From Neckera pumila (taxonomy: Eukaryota > Streptophyta > Bryopsida > Hypnales > Neckeraceae), in assembly GCA_963969595.1 (NCBI GenBank), contig OZ018414.1, forward strand, positions 22,117,660 through 22,181,659: a stretch of DNA of 64,000 bases, written 5' to 3'. Below the pieces are notes generated by a model. It had not been told where the DNA came from and did not search any database. It was given only the letters and a program-made list of their open reading frames with translations. Below, piece by piece: positions 54,665 to 64,000 of this stretch; positions within the stretch are counted from its first letter, which is position 1, and every line of letters begins with the position of its first letter. A program made the translations under genes and the position numbers.

Positions 54665-55289
54665 TATGTGTGGTCCGTCTGTGGTCCTTTTTCCCACCGG
54701 CCACTTGTGGCTGGTGGTCTTGTATTTCGCCCTTGCAATGAAATTCCGTTTCATTTGTTTCAAAAAAAAAAAAAATCTTGAAATATCCGTCCAAAACAAA
54801 CATAACTGACTGGAAGAATACTTGGTGGCGTATGGTATCCTCTTAAACAAACTGCAGCATCATATAGTACTGATCATGCCATTAATTGTGTACAGTCGAA
54901 TCATACGCATTCACTCAAGGCTTGGTAAATGATAAATGATAAATGATATCCCTTAAATCGTCCGCATTCATGACTTAAGCAGCACCGGTAGATGGAAAGG
55001 TGTCCATCATTATCAGTCGGTCATCACTCTGAAGTCTGAAGACTCTGAACTCTGAAGAGAATGTATAATTGTATAATTGTATAGTATAGTATTGTATGGT
55101 TATCATCATATTTGTTCTCTAAATTATTGAATTGCTGTAGGTAATAATAGGTTACACTGTTGCACTGTTGTTCCAGTAGGCTATGCTTGTAAGTATCTCC
55201 CACTCCAGTCCGTCGGTCGCAGGCGAAATCCTCAAGTGGCCTCCCGTACTTCCCCGATATTGAATATCGATCCTCTGACGCTCCTCCAG

Positions 55290-55415
55290 GAAGAACGAAA
55301 CGAAGAAGAACGAAAGAAGAACGAAAGAAGAACGAAGAAGAAGAACTGGGAAGGGAAGGTGGTGCACCCCAAAACCGACCCAAAACCGACCCAAAACCGA
55401 CCCAAAACCGCACCC
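55290..55415. repeat. GAAGAACGAAA microsatellite and CCAAAACCGAC repeat
   Basis: 55300-55350 repeats GAAGAACGAAA-like units. 55366-55412 holds four copies of the 11-bp unit CCAAAACCGAC. Open frames on both strands here are products of the repeats. Confidence 0.75.
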
Positions 55416-55510
55416 TGCCGCCTAAAACCGCCATCATCACTACGTGTACATCTCCATAATCAATGTCTTCCTAACTTATGTGAAAGAAACGATGGGAGAA
55501 TATCCACACA

Positions 55511-55745
55511 AAATAGTGAAATTAGGTTGCCTCCACAATTAGGTTGCCTTCACGGATAGAATTGAGTTCATGAGCCATTTCTTGTCTGCATGGAGGCGCA
55601 TGCAATTCTCTAAACCCAAACCATGAACAGTGCACCAGTCCATACAACACACATAAGTTAGTTCCTTCATTATTGCATTCTTTTGCAATGTCTATTAGTA
55701 CATATTTATATAGTGTTGAAAGTCAAAAAATTAGAATGGAATAAC
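55511..55745 (+). repeat. Direct repeat, left copy (LTR-like)
   Basis: Begins ACACAAAATAGTGAAATTAG and stays similar over about 230 bp to 57246-57470, including TTAGGTTGCCTTC, CATGGAGGC and ATTAG at the end. The intervening 1.5 kb holds the MITE at 55872 and no coding domain. It could be the LTRs of a small decayed element. Confidence 0.4.
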
Positions 55746-55871
55746 CTAGTTTCATGATTTTATATACCAAGAAAAAACTTGGAGCCTTCATCACTTGCGC
55801 ATAACTTGGAACAATCTAGTAATAGTAAATAGGTAGAGTAGCAAAAAGGGATTGAGGTTGAGTGTTTTTTT

Positions 55872-56144
55872 ATCTGGAGGCAGGATGTTAAATCTATCTC
55901 ACGAAGTAGGACCAATAGGATAAATTTTTGTATTTTTTGGAAATAAAAAATAAATAAAAAAGCCCCCTATTTTGTGCCATGTCTAGGATATGCTCCTAGC
56001 TAATTTGGGGTCTTTGATTGCAAATATGAATTCAAAATCTGCAAAAAAATAAATAGGTGGTAAATAAAAAATGATTGCGTTTTTTCCTTGGGATAAATCC
56101 ACCATGCTGGTCCCACTTTGTAGGACGGGTTTAACGGCCCGAGT
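55872..56144. mobile_element. MITE related to R1, flanked by a 14-bp direct repeat
   Basis: The left arm GGAGGCAGGATGTTAAATCT and the right arm (inward CGGGCCGTTAAACCCGTCC) are diverged inverted repeats sharing GTTAAAYC and GTAGGACC/GTGGGACC. TTGAGTGTTTTTTT flanks both sides exactly (55858-55871, 56145-56158). The left arm shares GCAGGATGTTAAATC with R1. The core TAGCTAATTTGGGGTCTTTG and following matches 61267-61505 in reverse. Confidence 0.5.
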
Positions 56145-56158
56145 TTGAGTGTTTTTTT

Positions 56159-57060
56159 GCCCTGAGTCCCCATTCCACCGTTGAGTGGTGGGCTTCACCC
56201 AGCCTGACTTCACATGGAAGCCGGCTGGCCCTGAGTGGTAAATTTCACTGCATTCATGTAAGAAAAAAACAGACTTTAAATTACAACTAAACGGTCGAAC
56301 TCGGGCTGAAGATCGAATGACTACTTTTATTAAGTTTCTGAGCAGTAAAAGTCTTACATGAAATTCTGCTTCACACAATCACACTCATTTCACTTCTGAG
56401 TTGCAATTATGGTAACTTTGGGGTCTCAAATGAATCCAAACAAGACGCTCCAGGTACTCCTTTTGTCAGAATGCTAACCTCACTGACTCTTTTTGTTTTC
56501 TCTTTTGCTTTTTATATCATAAACATGCAAGGACTTACATTCAGTTGCCCAAAATCAGGAAAAAAAAATGGAACTCCTCAGAAAGGGAAGGGGAACCTTA
56601 ACTTACTTTTAGGGCAGGCAGAGCCAAAATTATTAGGTCATGGCTTAGCTTTTTCTTTCCACGTGGCATGCAATGAACAGCGTATGTTAAATGGAGCGAA
56701 ACCCATTAATTGGGTGAGTGAGACAATTGGTTTGCAAAAGCCAAATTAAGTCGTAAGTTAAGTTAACTTCGAAAAGAAAGGATAAAGGGATGGACCTTCC
56801 GTCCGTCAGTTGGAACTCAGTTGGCCTTTGTATCCTGTGGTTACGCTTGATTATCTGCTTGGGACTCAGCAGCACCAATGGGGGGCGGAGAAACCAAGAT
56901 GCTCATCAGGCCGGGGGCGGCCAGCTAAATTCAGAGCAAAAATTTGTTGGCCCTGCAAAATGGCTGGGGCCATAATATCTACAGTAGAATCAAGGAGGAT
57001 TTCTATAATAAGAAAGTTCAAGTAACTTCAAAAATAAATAAATAAAATAATAATAGGAAT
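56159..57060. other. No supportable gene
   Basis: Frames at 56471-56749 and 56790-57025 overlap each other on both strands and show no motif. Parts of 56640-56960 are less AT-rich but unrecognised. Confidence 0.4.
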
Positions 57061-57076
57061 AGAAGTAATAATAATA

Positions 57077-57111
<35 letters not shown>
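57061..57111. repeat. AAT/ATT trinucleotide microsatellite
   Basis: AATAATAATAATTATTATTA and further ATT units; the run switches from AAT to ATT in the middle and so can fold on itself. Confidence 0.9.
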
Positions 57112-57245
57112 CTGAAAGACAATTAACAATTATATTAACAAATAAACATATATGAGAGTGCAAAAAGTCTCATTCCATAAGAAGTCAATGTCTTTCATGT
57201 CTTTCATATCAAGTAGGAATAGGAAAAAAAATTCTTTCAATTCAC

Positions 57246-57470
57246 TACACAAAATAGTGAAATTAGGTTGGCGTATTAATTAGGTTGCCTTACCTGAGAT
57301 AAATTACCTCATGGATCGATGCTTGTTCCACATGGAAGCACATGTAACTCTTTGAACCAAGCCTTGACCTGGTGCACAAATCTATGCCAGACACGTGGCT
57401 TTGAATTGAATGCATCATTGTACAAAAGCAATGAATATTTGTTTAGTGTAGATTGTCGAGAAATTAGTTT
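57246..57470 (+). repeat. Direct repeat, right copy (LTR-like)
   Basis: Second copy of 55511-55745, starting ACACAAAATAGTGAAATTAG. A 79-codon frame across it is not supported. Confidence 0.4.
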
Positions 57471-57731
57471 GGGGCCACCTAATTTTTTAATTTTTTGTAG
57501 TAGAAACGGTCTAAGAGCATCACTACCGGGCATATGGTTCAATATGAAAAGAGAGTGAATCACCTTTGTGAAGTCTTTGCTAGGTAATCAACTACCAATC
57601 AGTCGAGGCAAGTTGTTTTTCTAGGCCATACACTAGTTTGCAAAGCGAGCTTGTTTTCAAGCCCAAATGCCTACTCACCTTGCAAATTTGATGACCTCTT
57701 AAAAGGTTCATTTGCTTTTCAAGCCCGTTGA

Positions 57732-57818
57732 GTGCGCTAAGTTGTCATGTGTAGATCAAGCAAGCAACCCATGAGAAGACCCACATGGCAACTTAGAGCA
57801 CATGTGGGTCTTCTCATG
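57732..57818. repeat. Two interleaved inverted repeats
   Basis: GTGCGCTAAGTTGTCATGTG (57732-57751) pairs with 57783-57802 (18 of 20 bases), while CATGAGAAGACCCACATG (57770-57787) pairs perfectly with 57801-57818. The pairs overlap in the order a-b-a'-b', as in a pseudoknot. Confidence 0.75.
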
Positions 57819-58690
57819 AATCGTTTTGCCGGTCCTTTACTAATAATGACTTCAAATTCTATAATCTTCCAATGTACACAATCAAATTTTTTGAAGTATT
57901 TCTACATGTTTCAATAGTAGACTATTATAATTTTGTAAGATTGATTTTTTTAAATTAAAAAATCATTTTTTCCTCTTCGTGAGTGCCCTAAAAAGTGGCA
58001 GTTTTTGACAAATTCTGTCCAAAATGTACCCCCATATTTCAAGAGTTAAATCCCTTCTGCAATTTGGCAAGTATGTCAATATCATAGTTTGTTACACAAT
58101 AATTTAAAAAAAGAAAAAAACCCTATTTGCAGTGCATAATTATCATTCCAAGAGTAGTTAAAATCTGCAGCCGGTCTTATTGGGCAAGGCCAATTTGTTC
58201 TTGTAACTTCTGAAGCTCTCATCATGTTGCCATGATTCATGACTGAGTGCAATTTTGTACTTCTCATCCAACAGTGACAAGAAACTGAAGCCAAGGAGTT
58301 TTGGACAAAATCTTCATGAGTTGTGCTTGTAAATTAAGCGCCCTTCTGAACACTGATTTGCATTTCCAAAGCAGTGCTAAGGTAGTAGGCTCTAAAAGCG
58401 ACCCTTTAAGGGCTGATTCACCTTTTTCATAGGTTTGCAGGATCAGAAATATTTTTAGCTGATTTTTTTGAGAAAGAAAAATAGATCCCGAACGTAACAC
58501 AAGTGATTTCATATTTTTTGAAGCATTTTTGAATTAGTTATGAATTTTCAAAGATTTCTGTTGTAGGTACCTATTTGTGAATCTAGGTCTCCCAAAATCC
58601 GTCCCCTTGCAGATGTGATAAAAGTTTCAAAAATATGTGAAACAAATTGAGACTAATCAAGTCTACCCGAAATCAATTTTGTCCCCTGTA

Positions 58691-58717
58691 GGACAATGGG
58701 ACTTTAGGGGTTAACGG
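58691..58717 (-). repeat. Shared TIR-family end motif
   Basis: GGACAATGGGACTTTAGGGG followed by TTAACGG; close to the copy at 885-907. Confidence 0.45.
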
Positions 58718-59570
58718 ACCTAATCCATTGTGAAATGGTTGAACTTCCTTTTTGACCTAATTTTTCTTTTTAAATTGTATTTAAGCAAAAACCTTATATT
58801 TGTTTTACTTGAAACCCTAAATTATATATCATTGTGACAAATTTCAATTTGTTTCATGAAAAATTATAATTGCTATCATTTTTGCACAAAAATTAAATAT
58901 AAATAAGGAAAAATAGAAAAAACAATTCAAATGATATGAAACATTCTCAAGAGATACAAGTAGCAATGAAAATTAGTGTGAAAATTTTTCAATAGGCATT
59001 TTTAATTTTTTACACCAAAAACAACCACAACAAAGACCTTAAAGTCAAATTTGACTATCATACCAAAATTATCCTTTTATTTAATATATGTATAAATTTT
59101 TTCATATCTTTTTCTAGTGGAAAATTGAATTTTCTATTTATTTATTTATTTTTCAGTAATTTTTTATGAAAATCACATTATTGTAATTTTTTAAGCTAAA
59201 AGTGAAAATTAAATTATATAAATTCTAATATATTTTAGAATAATCTGCAATTTTACCATAAATAAAGGGTAGAATGAAAAATATAATCTTATATAGTTAA
59301 ATATAAAATAAATTTTAGAAAAAAAAATATGAATGAAAAACACATTATATTGTAGTATTTGGATTCTAAAACATGGAGCCTAGCTTCCAATTGAACTAAT
59401 TCATTCAGTTGTACTAACTCTTTCAACTTTTGACATTTTCAAAATTTTGAAATGGAAGAGAAAGAAAACTTATCAAGCTTCATTTTCTTAGTTTAAATCA
59501 GATTCCCAAAGTAGTTATTTTGAAAATTAAAATCAAGGTTGATCAAGGCGCATCCTTTTTTTGGATGCAT

Positions 59571-59587
59571 GGACCTTTAGGGTTAAA
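59571..59587 (-). repeat. Shared TIR-family end motif
   Basis: GGACCTTTAGGGTTAAA; related to 28771-28790 together with its upstream flank. Confidence 0.45.
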
Positions 59588-60010
59588 ATATTTAAAAACA
59601 TTCTCTCACAATTTTTGAAGACCTAGTTTGCCTAATCCTTTTTTTCCCAACTTGAAATGACACCATTTGTTTGCACTCTCTTCCTTGTCTAGAGCCACTG
59701 CTAGTGACACCTCCAAGAACAAACACATTCTTGCTCAAAATGTATACATATTCTATTTTTGAGAGTCTGAAGTTGATTTTAGATACATCTGCTTTTAGCA
59801 TCAAGATTCATAGATTGCTCATATGATGTCTAAATATGCATGCCAAGAGAATCTGGAATGCCTTCTTGACTTCTAACAAGATCTAACAAAAGCTTAGACA
59901 ATTTAATAACAAAACCTGTAGGCAAATGTTAATTCCGACAATATTAGGTGCAGTTAGCTTACTCACTATAATTTTATTATTCTATTTCCTCATTTTCCAT
60001 CCAAAAGAAG

Positions 60011-61266
60011 GGATTGATTTTAGATCTATATACCTTACCTTCTTCATTTTCTTCTAATCACAATTACAATCCATCTAAGGATTTTATATTTAGTGGATTT
60101 ATGCTGAATTGTGACATTGAAAAAATTCTTGGAATATTTTGTGAAATATTCTTCGTTGATGGAAGGATACTACGGCCACAATTTATTTTCAAAAGGTGTC
60201 AAAGCAAGATGATATTGCCACAATTCATCTCCAAAAGGTGTCGAAATGAGATGATATTGTCACATTTGGATGAATGTTTGTACGTTGAATATATAGGTGA
60301 TGTTGAATGCATAATCAACGTATTTTATGAATGTTAAATAGCTTTGTTACTTTGGTCAAAATCACAAGTTATCCTGCCCTTCGAAAATTGAAAATAAGCC
60401 CTAAGTAGACCTATCCTTTTGTACATAATTATTTTGACCACCAAACTTCAACTTACTGCAGTCACAATCTTGGTCACGTTTCGACACAGCTAATTACTAA
60501 GACAATATTCATGAAATCAACCGGTGATTGAACTATATTTCTTGTGTAGTTCTGCCCTCATATATCTTTTGTGTAAACTAGTGTGGTCTGTGCCGTTGTC
60601 ACATTATATAATAAAATAAAATAAAAGTAATCTTTTAATCTGTTAACTCATAAAAACTTTGAAATTCAATATTTTTTCTACCATGAGTTAGAATGTTATG
60701 AAGTAAAGCATAAGCACCCGTCTTTGCAAAGAGCTTTTCTGTTGTTTCAAGAACGCAACTAGAGGACACATGGTCCAAGAGATCTCATCGTAATAAACAA
60801 AACAAAACAGAAAACTAATTGTTTAATATATGGATTTTTGCTCTGAATGTACCTTTTGGGTACAAAAGGGTAGAATTGAAATGAGAGTAATAATAGATTG
60901 TTTCACCTCACATTCATTAAAGTAATTGCATCTATAATGTCCAAATAAGTATTTGGGGATCATTCCCACTGATATCTATATTATTTTTGGATTTTATTGG
61001 GAGTAAAATAAAATGAATTTGAGATACTCTACATATGCAATATTTGGACGACGTTTGAAACTTTGAATAAACAATGAATTTTAGAAGTGCAAAATTAAAA
61101 GTATCCATAATTGACCCCAAGCTCTCATGTTCAAATGGTTTACATTTTAAGCAAGAATCTAAATGGGATGACTATGCAAATAAGTCACAATTAAGTGTGA
61201 TTACCTTATGCCATAGACACTAACACCAATCAAAAAATGTATCTTGTTTAAGGATCATGATCATTT
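60011..61266. other. AT-rich stretch with one doubtful ORF
   Basis: A 107-codon frame at 60014-60337 (+) contains two similar segments (RPQFIFKRCQSKMILPQFIS, KRCRNEMIL) because of a short direct repeat, TCAAAAGGTGTC and CCAAAAGGTGTC at 60188 and 60231. No family was recognised; it is more likely a remnant than a gene. Confidence 0.3.
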
Positions 61267-61505
61267 AGATTTAAGGGAGATTGATCCCCTTATTGCCTCG
61301 TGTTTTATCCCTAGATTAAACAATGAAATTTGCTATTTGCCACCCATAATAAAATTTGCAAGTTCTAAATTCACATTTGCAATCAAAAGCCCTAAATTAG
61401 CTAAGCAAGGTGAAAAAATATAAAATTTACGCAACACAATATAGGGACAATATTTATATTTACCTTTGGTTGGGGCAATAAGGGGGTCAATCCTCCTTGA
61501 TCAAT
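61267..61505. mobile_element. MITE sharing the core of 55872-56144
   Basis: Inverted ends GGGAGATTGATCCCCTTATT and, inward from the right, GGAGGATTGACCCCCTTATT. The inner core, read in reverse, is TTAGCTAATTTAGGGCTTTT and GATTGCAAATGTGAATT, matching the 55996-56040 core although the outer ends differ. Confidence 0.5.
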
Positions 61506-63107
61506 CATTCAGTATTGTTACAAAAATTGGCTCATCTAGCTACAACAACTGACTATCTTTGTTTATAATACACTTTGTGGATAATTAAATTCCAATACAA
61601 AAAAAAATGAAATGAATTTTTTTGATTCTCACAGAAGCACTATTCAGAAATATCTCTATAGTGACCACTTAATCATATAGAATATCATAAACAAAAGGTT
61701 GGATTAAAATATAGATTGAAATCTAAAATAATAATTTAAATGCCAATTTTTCCAATTGAGGTGCAAAAATACTTTTTTACTTTGCAATTCGACAACCACT
61801 TAATTAAATCATACACATTTTACTACATTAAAAATTTATAAATGGAATGCACAAATTTATCTAACAGAATTTTAACTCTTAAAAGATTGGGGTGATTTTC
61901 AATAAAAATTGTCAAAATTGGTCATTGTTTAGTGCTTTATTTGAAATTGATAATAAGAAATGTTTTTTTGAACTTCAACCACACAAAAGTGTATTACTAA
62001 TATGACAATGTCTTGAAATTTTTTTAGCCCATTGAAAGTGTGGATTGAAAGATTAATATGATGTTTGAAGTGAGAGAGAACTTTTTTCATTACTGTGAGA
62101 AGGGTTCAATAGACTTCAAGCCTTCTTGGAGTAAAATTTTTTTGTTTTTGATAAATTTGAGTCTATCCATCATTGAGTTATAAATCTTATTTGGTACACT
62201 TATCCAAAATTTTAGAAGAAAATATGGAATCTAGCTTATCCTAAATAGCCTTATAATGTAAAGAGGTTTAGTGTATTGGCAATACACTAGTCATCTTTTG
62301 ATGATTTATTGTGCAATGAGTAAAGTTTTTTCTTTAAAATCCAAATGGTAAAAGTTTATAAGAGGGCTTGAAGTTAAAAAAAATGTATTATTCTCAAAAC
62401 TGCCCTCGCATAGCTAATAAAGTTTAACTCCTATTTGAATGTGATCTCAGATCAAAACAATTTCTCCTCTGATCCAAAAAATACAAATTCTATTTGGAAA
62501 AGTGTATGCCACATTTCATTGGTTACATACTTGCCAAATTTTAAAAGTTGGTGAGGATTTAGCAAAAGATGCCCTAAGATGCTCAAATTATTCAAATTGC
62601 CCAAATTTTTTGGGACAATATAACTTTTGATCCAAGCTCCCGATGGGAAAAAAAACTATATTTCTACTAAAGGGGTACATGTTCACCCTTTATATCAAAT
62701 TTTGTGAATATTCAACCAAAATGAACTTGTAGGAACCTACCTAAGGTTTCTTGAGTATGTAGAACAAATACTTGTTCCTTTAGAGGTTAAACATACTATT
62801 TGACTTTGCAATAGTTAGGCCAAAAATTGTCCCTAATTTACAAAAGTCCAAATAATATTACCATGGGTGTGAATGGAAATTTTTGGAATTTTTAGAGATC
62901 ATCATGTAGCTTTCATTTGTAAGATGAAGTCCCATGTTTACACTACGGTATTTAAAATTATATTGATTGATTCAAGGTACATAATTAATTCACTAAAATA
63001 AGAAAGATAGGGCGAATCTCTAATCTTTACTCAAATGACAAAGTGTTGCCTCCAAAACACTGAAAATTCCTCTACATGTGTTGTTAATAGACGTAGTCAC
63101 ATCTTCT
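61506..63107. other. AT-rich stretch, no gene seen
   Basis: No coding frame. It contains one TIR-family end motif at 62772-62792 (TTGTTCCTTTAGAGGTTAAA). Confidence 0.5.
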
Positions 63108-64000
63108 TCACCCTATTCTCAATCTTCAAAGAATGGGAACGTGGCACTCTCTCATTGACTCTCCGTGACTTGCAGAGATTTATTGTCTGAAGATTGAAAA
63201 TGGCCATTCGTTTCCTCCGGAACTGAAGAATGGGCGTGAAATAGATTTCGGTGAAGAATTTTTCACTGCTTTGGAGTTTACTTTCACCTTATAGAAATTT
63301 TCGCCCTTTCCGTTTTTCTACATCTTGCGTCCTACTATATTTGGTTTAGTATGTGTGTTTTGCGCCTTCATCATCTGCCCTGAGCCATTTGTGCATTTTG
63401 CACGTTTTGATAAATCTTGGTATTTCATTTTCTACTTTCATTTCTCCTCGCCCATAGAGGGGATGTCACACCTTCTTTATGGTTTTTGGCTCTTATTGAC
63501 TCTTCTTTTTTTCCACAACTTCTCATCCTTTATAGAAATTTCATATTTAGAGAAGTTTGACTACCCCTAATTCTCAATCTTCAGAAAATAGTGACATGGC
63601 GTTCTCTTGTTGGCTCTCTATTCCGTGGCTTGCAGAGGTCTCATCCTTTGAAGATTGAGAATGGCCATTATTTTCCTCTAGAGATGAATAATGGACAAGA
63701 AAAAGATTTTGCGAACGAAATATATTCTGCTTTGTTGCGCCCTTTTACCTCAAGTTTGCTGAGTTCACTTTCATCTCGAATTTTCACTACTCCATTGCAT
63801 TCTAAGTTCTACATCGTTTGCGAGTCTACTGCGTTCTGCATGTTTATGGCGCGTTCTGCATTTCATTTTTTTTTTACATCTCAAGTTTAGTGCGACCAAG
63901 AGCTTCCAAGATTTCGTTTGAAAATCTCGTTGTGCATTCTCGACTCTCATTCGCTTCGTCTATGGAAGGGGTGACCGTCACACCTTCTTCATGGTTTCTT
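63108..64000 (+). repeat. Diverged tandem duplication, about 455-bp unit
   Basis: Unit 1 (about 63110-63560) and unit 2 (about 63565 to the window edge) both run from CTATTCTCAATCTTC-like sequence to GTCACACCTTCTTTATGGTT. Roughly 70% of bases agree by eye. Each unit contains an open segment encoding a similar peptide (LKIENGHSFPPELKNGREID in unit 1, LKIENGHYFPLEMNNGQEKD in unit 2). The repeat may continue beyond the window. Confidence 0.65.

Larger units (their letters stand above)
53100..54775 (+). mobile_element. LINE 3' fragment with poly-A tail, interrupted
   Basis: The coding end of a non-LTR retrotransposon (53150-53709) is followed by a 3' UTR whose final part (TTGCAATGAAATTCCGTTTC, then A14 at 54762-54775) lies beyond a TA-flanked insertion (53820-54664). 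The fragment is 5'-truncated, as is usual for LINEs. No target duplication was identified. Confidence 0.65.
57819..60010. other. AT-rich stretch, no gene seen
   Basis: No convincing frames. It contains two TIR-family end motifs (58691 and 59571). Confidence 0.5.

Noticed and set aside
56471..57025. Overlapping small ORFs on both strands
   Set aside because: No motif, no start context and mutual overlap; typical of chance frames.

Overview
The window looks like nuclear DNA of a land plant with a large, repeat-rich genome. It is AT-rich overall, has spliceosomal introns, one plant-type gene of the DUF688 family, fragments of a plant class I aldolase gene, and layers of decayed, mutually nested transposable elements. 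I see no rRNA, tRNA, CRISPR array or bacterial operon. A Tc1-like foldback element and the heavy decay would fit a non-flowering plant, but that is a guess.

Layout. 1-4 kb holds a GC-rich repeat (R1) followed by a broken, multi-segment hypothetical coding region with a C2HC-type finger. About 5.3-12.3 kb, 12.4-15.4 kb, 30.4-35.3 kb and 37.2-39 kb are four copies (P1, P4, P2, P3) of one gene-like repeat family. Its parts are a TATA box, a long leader carrying a palindrome of the GGCGAAGCTTCGCC type and a GGGTCCC..GGGACCC hairpin, a minisatellite-like stretch, a very short exon starting ATGGAC with a GT donor, and an AT-rich intron with spaced hairpins. P1 is split by a 2.75-kb hAT-like element (9122-11873) with an 8-bp target duplication. 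That element carries two exons and one intron of a class I fructose-bisphosphate aldolase gene. 17-27.6 kb is a pile of four copies of a gag-like retroelement family with no recognisable polymerase. 27.9-28.2 kb is a 30-bp minisatellite. 36.2-37.2 kb holds a CACTA-type MITE and a Tc1-like foldback. 39.6-40.8 kb is a second, oppositely oriented R1 repeat with an exon-like ORF. 40.9-41.5 kb is another TA-flanked foldback.

The only gene that looks functional is the DUF688-family gene on the minus strand (42579-44942). Its single long ORF should be read as three exons, 685 aa in total. From 46 to 64 kb there is a gene desert of AT-rich TIR elements sharing TTTAACCCCTAAAGGACC-like ends, a pogo/Emigrant-like MITE, a LINE 3' fragment with a zf-RVT motif and poly-A tail, small foldbacks, and a tandem duplication at the right edge.

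All calls come from reading the sequence and the supplied translations. No database search was run, and element boundaries without target duplications are approximate.
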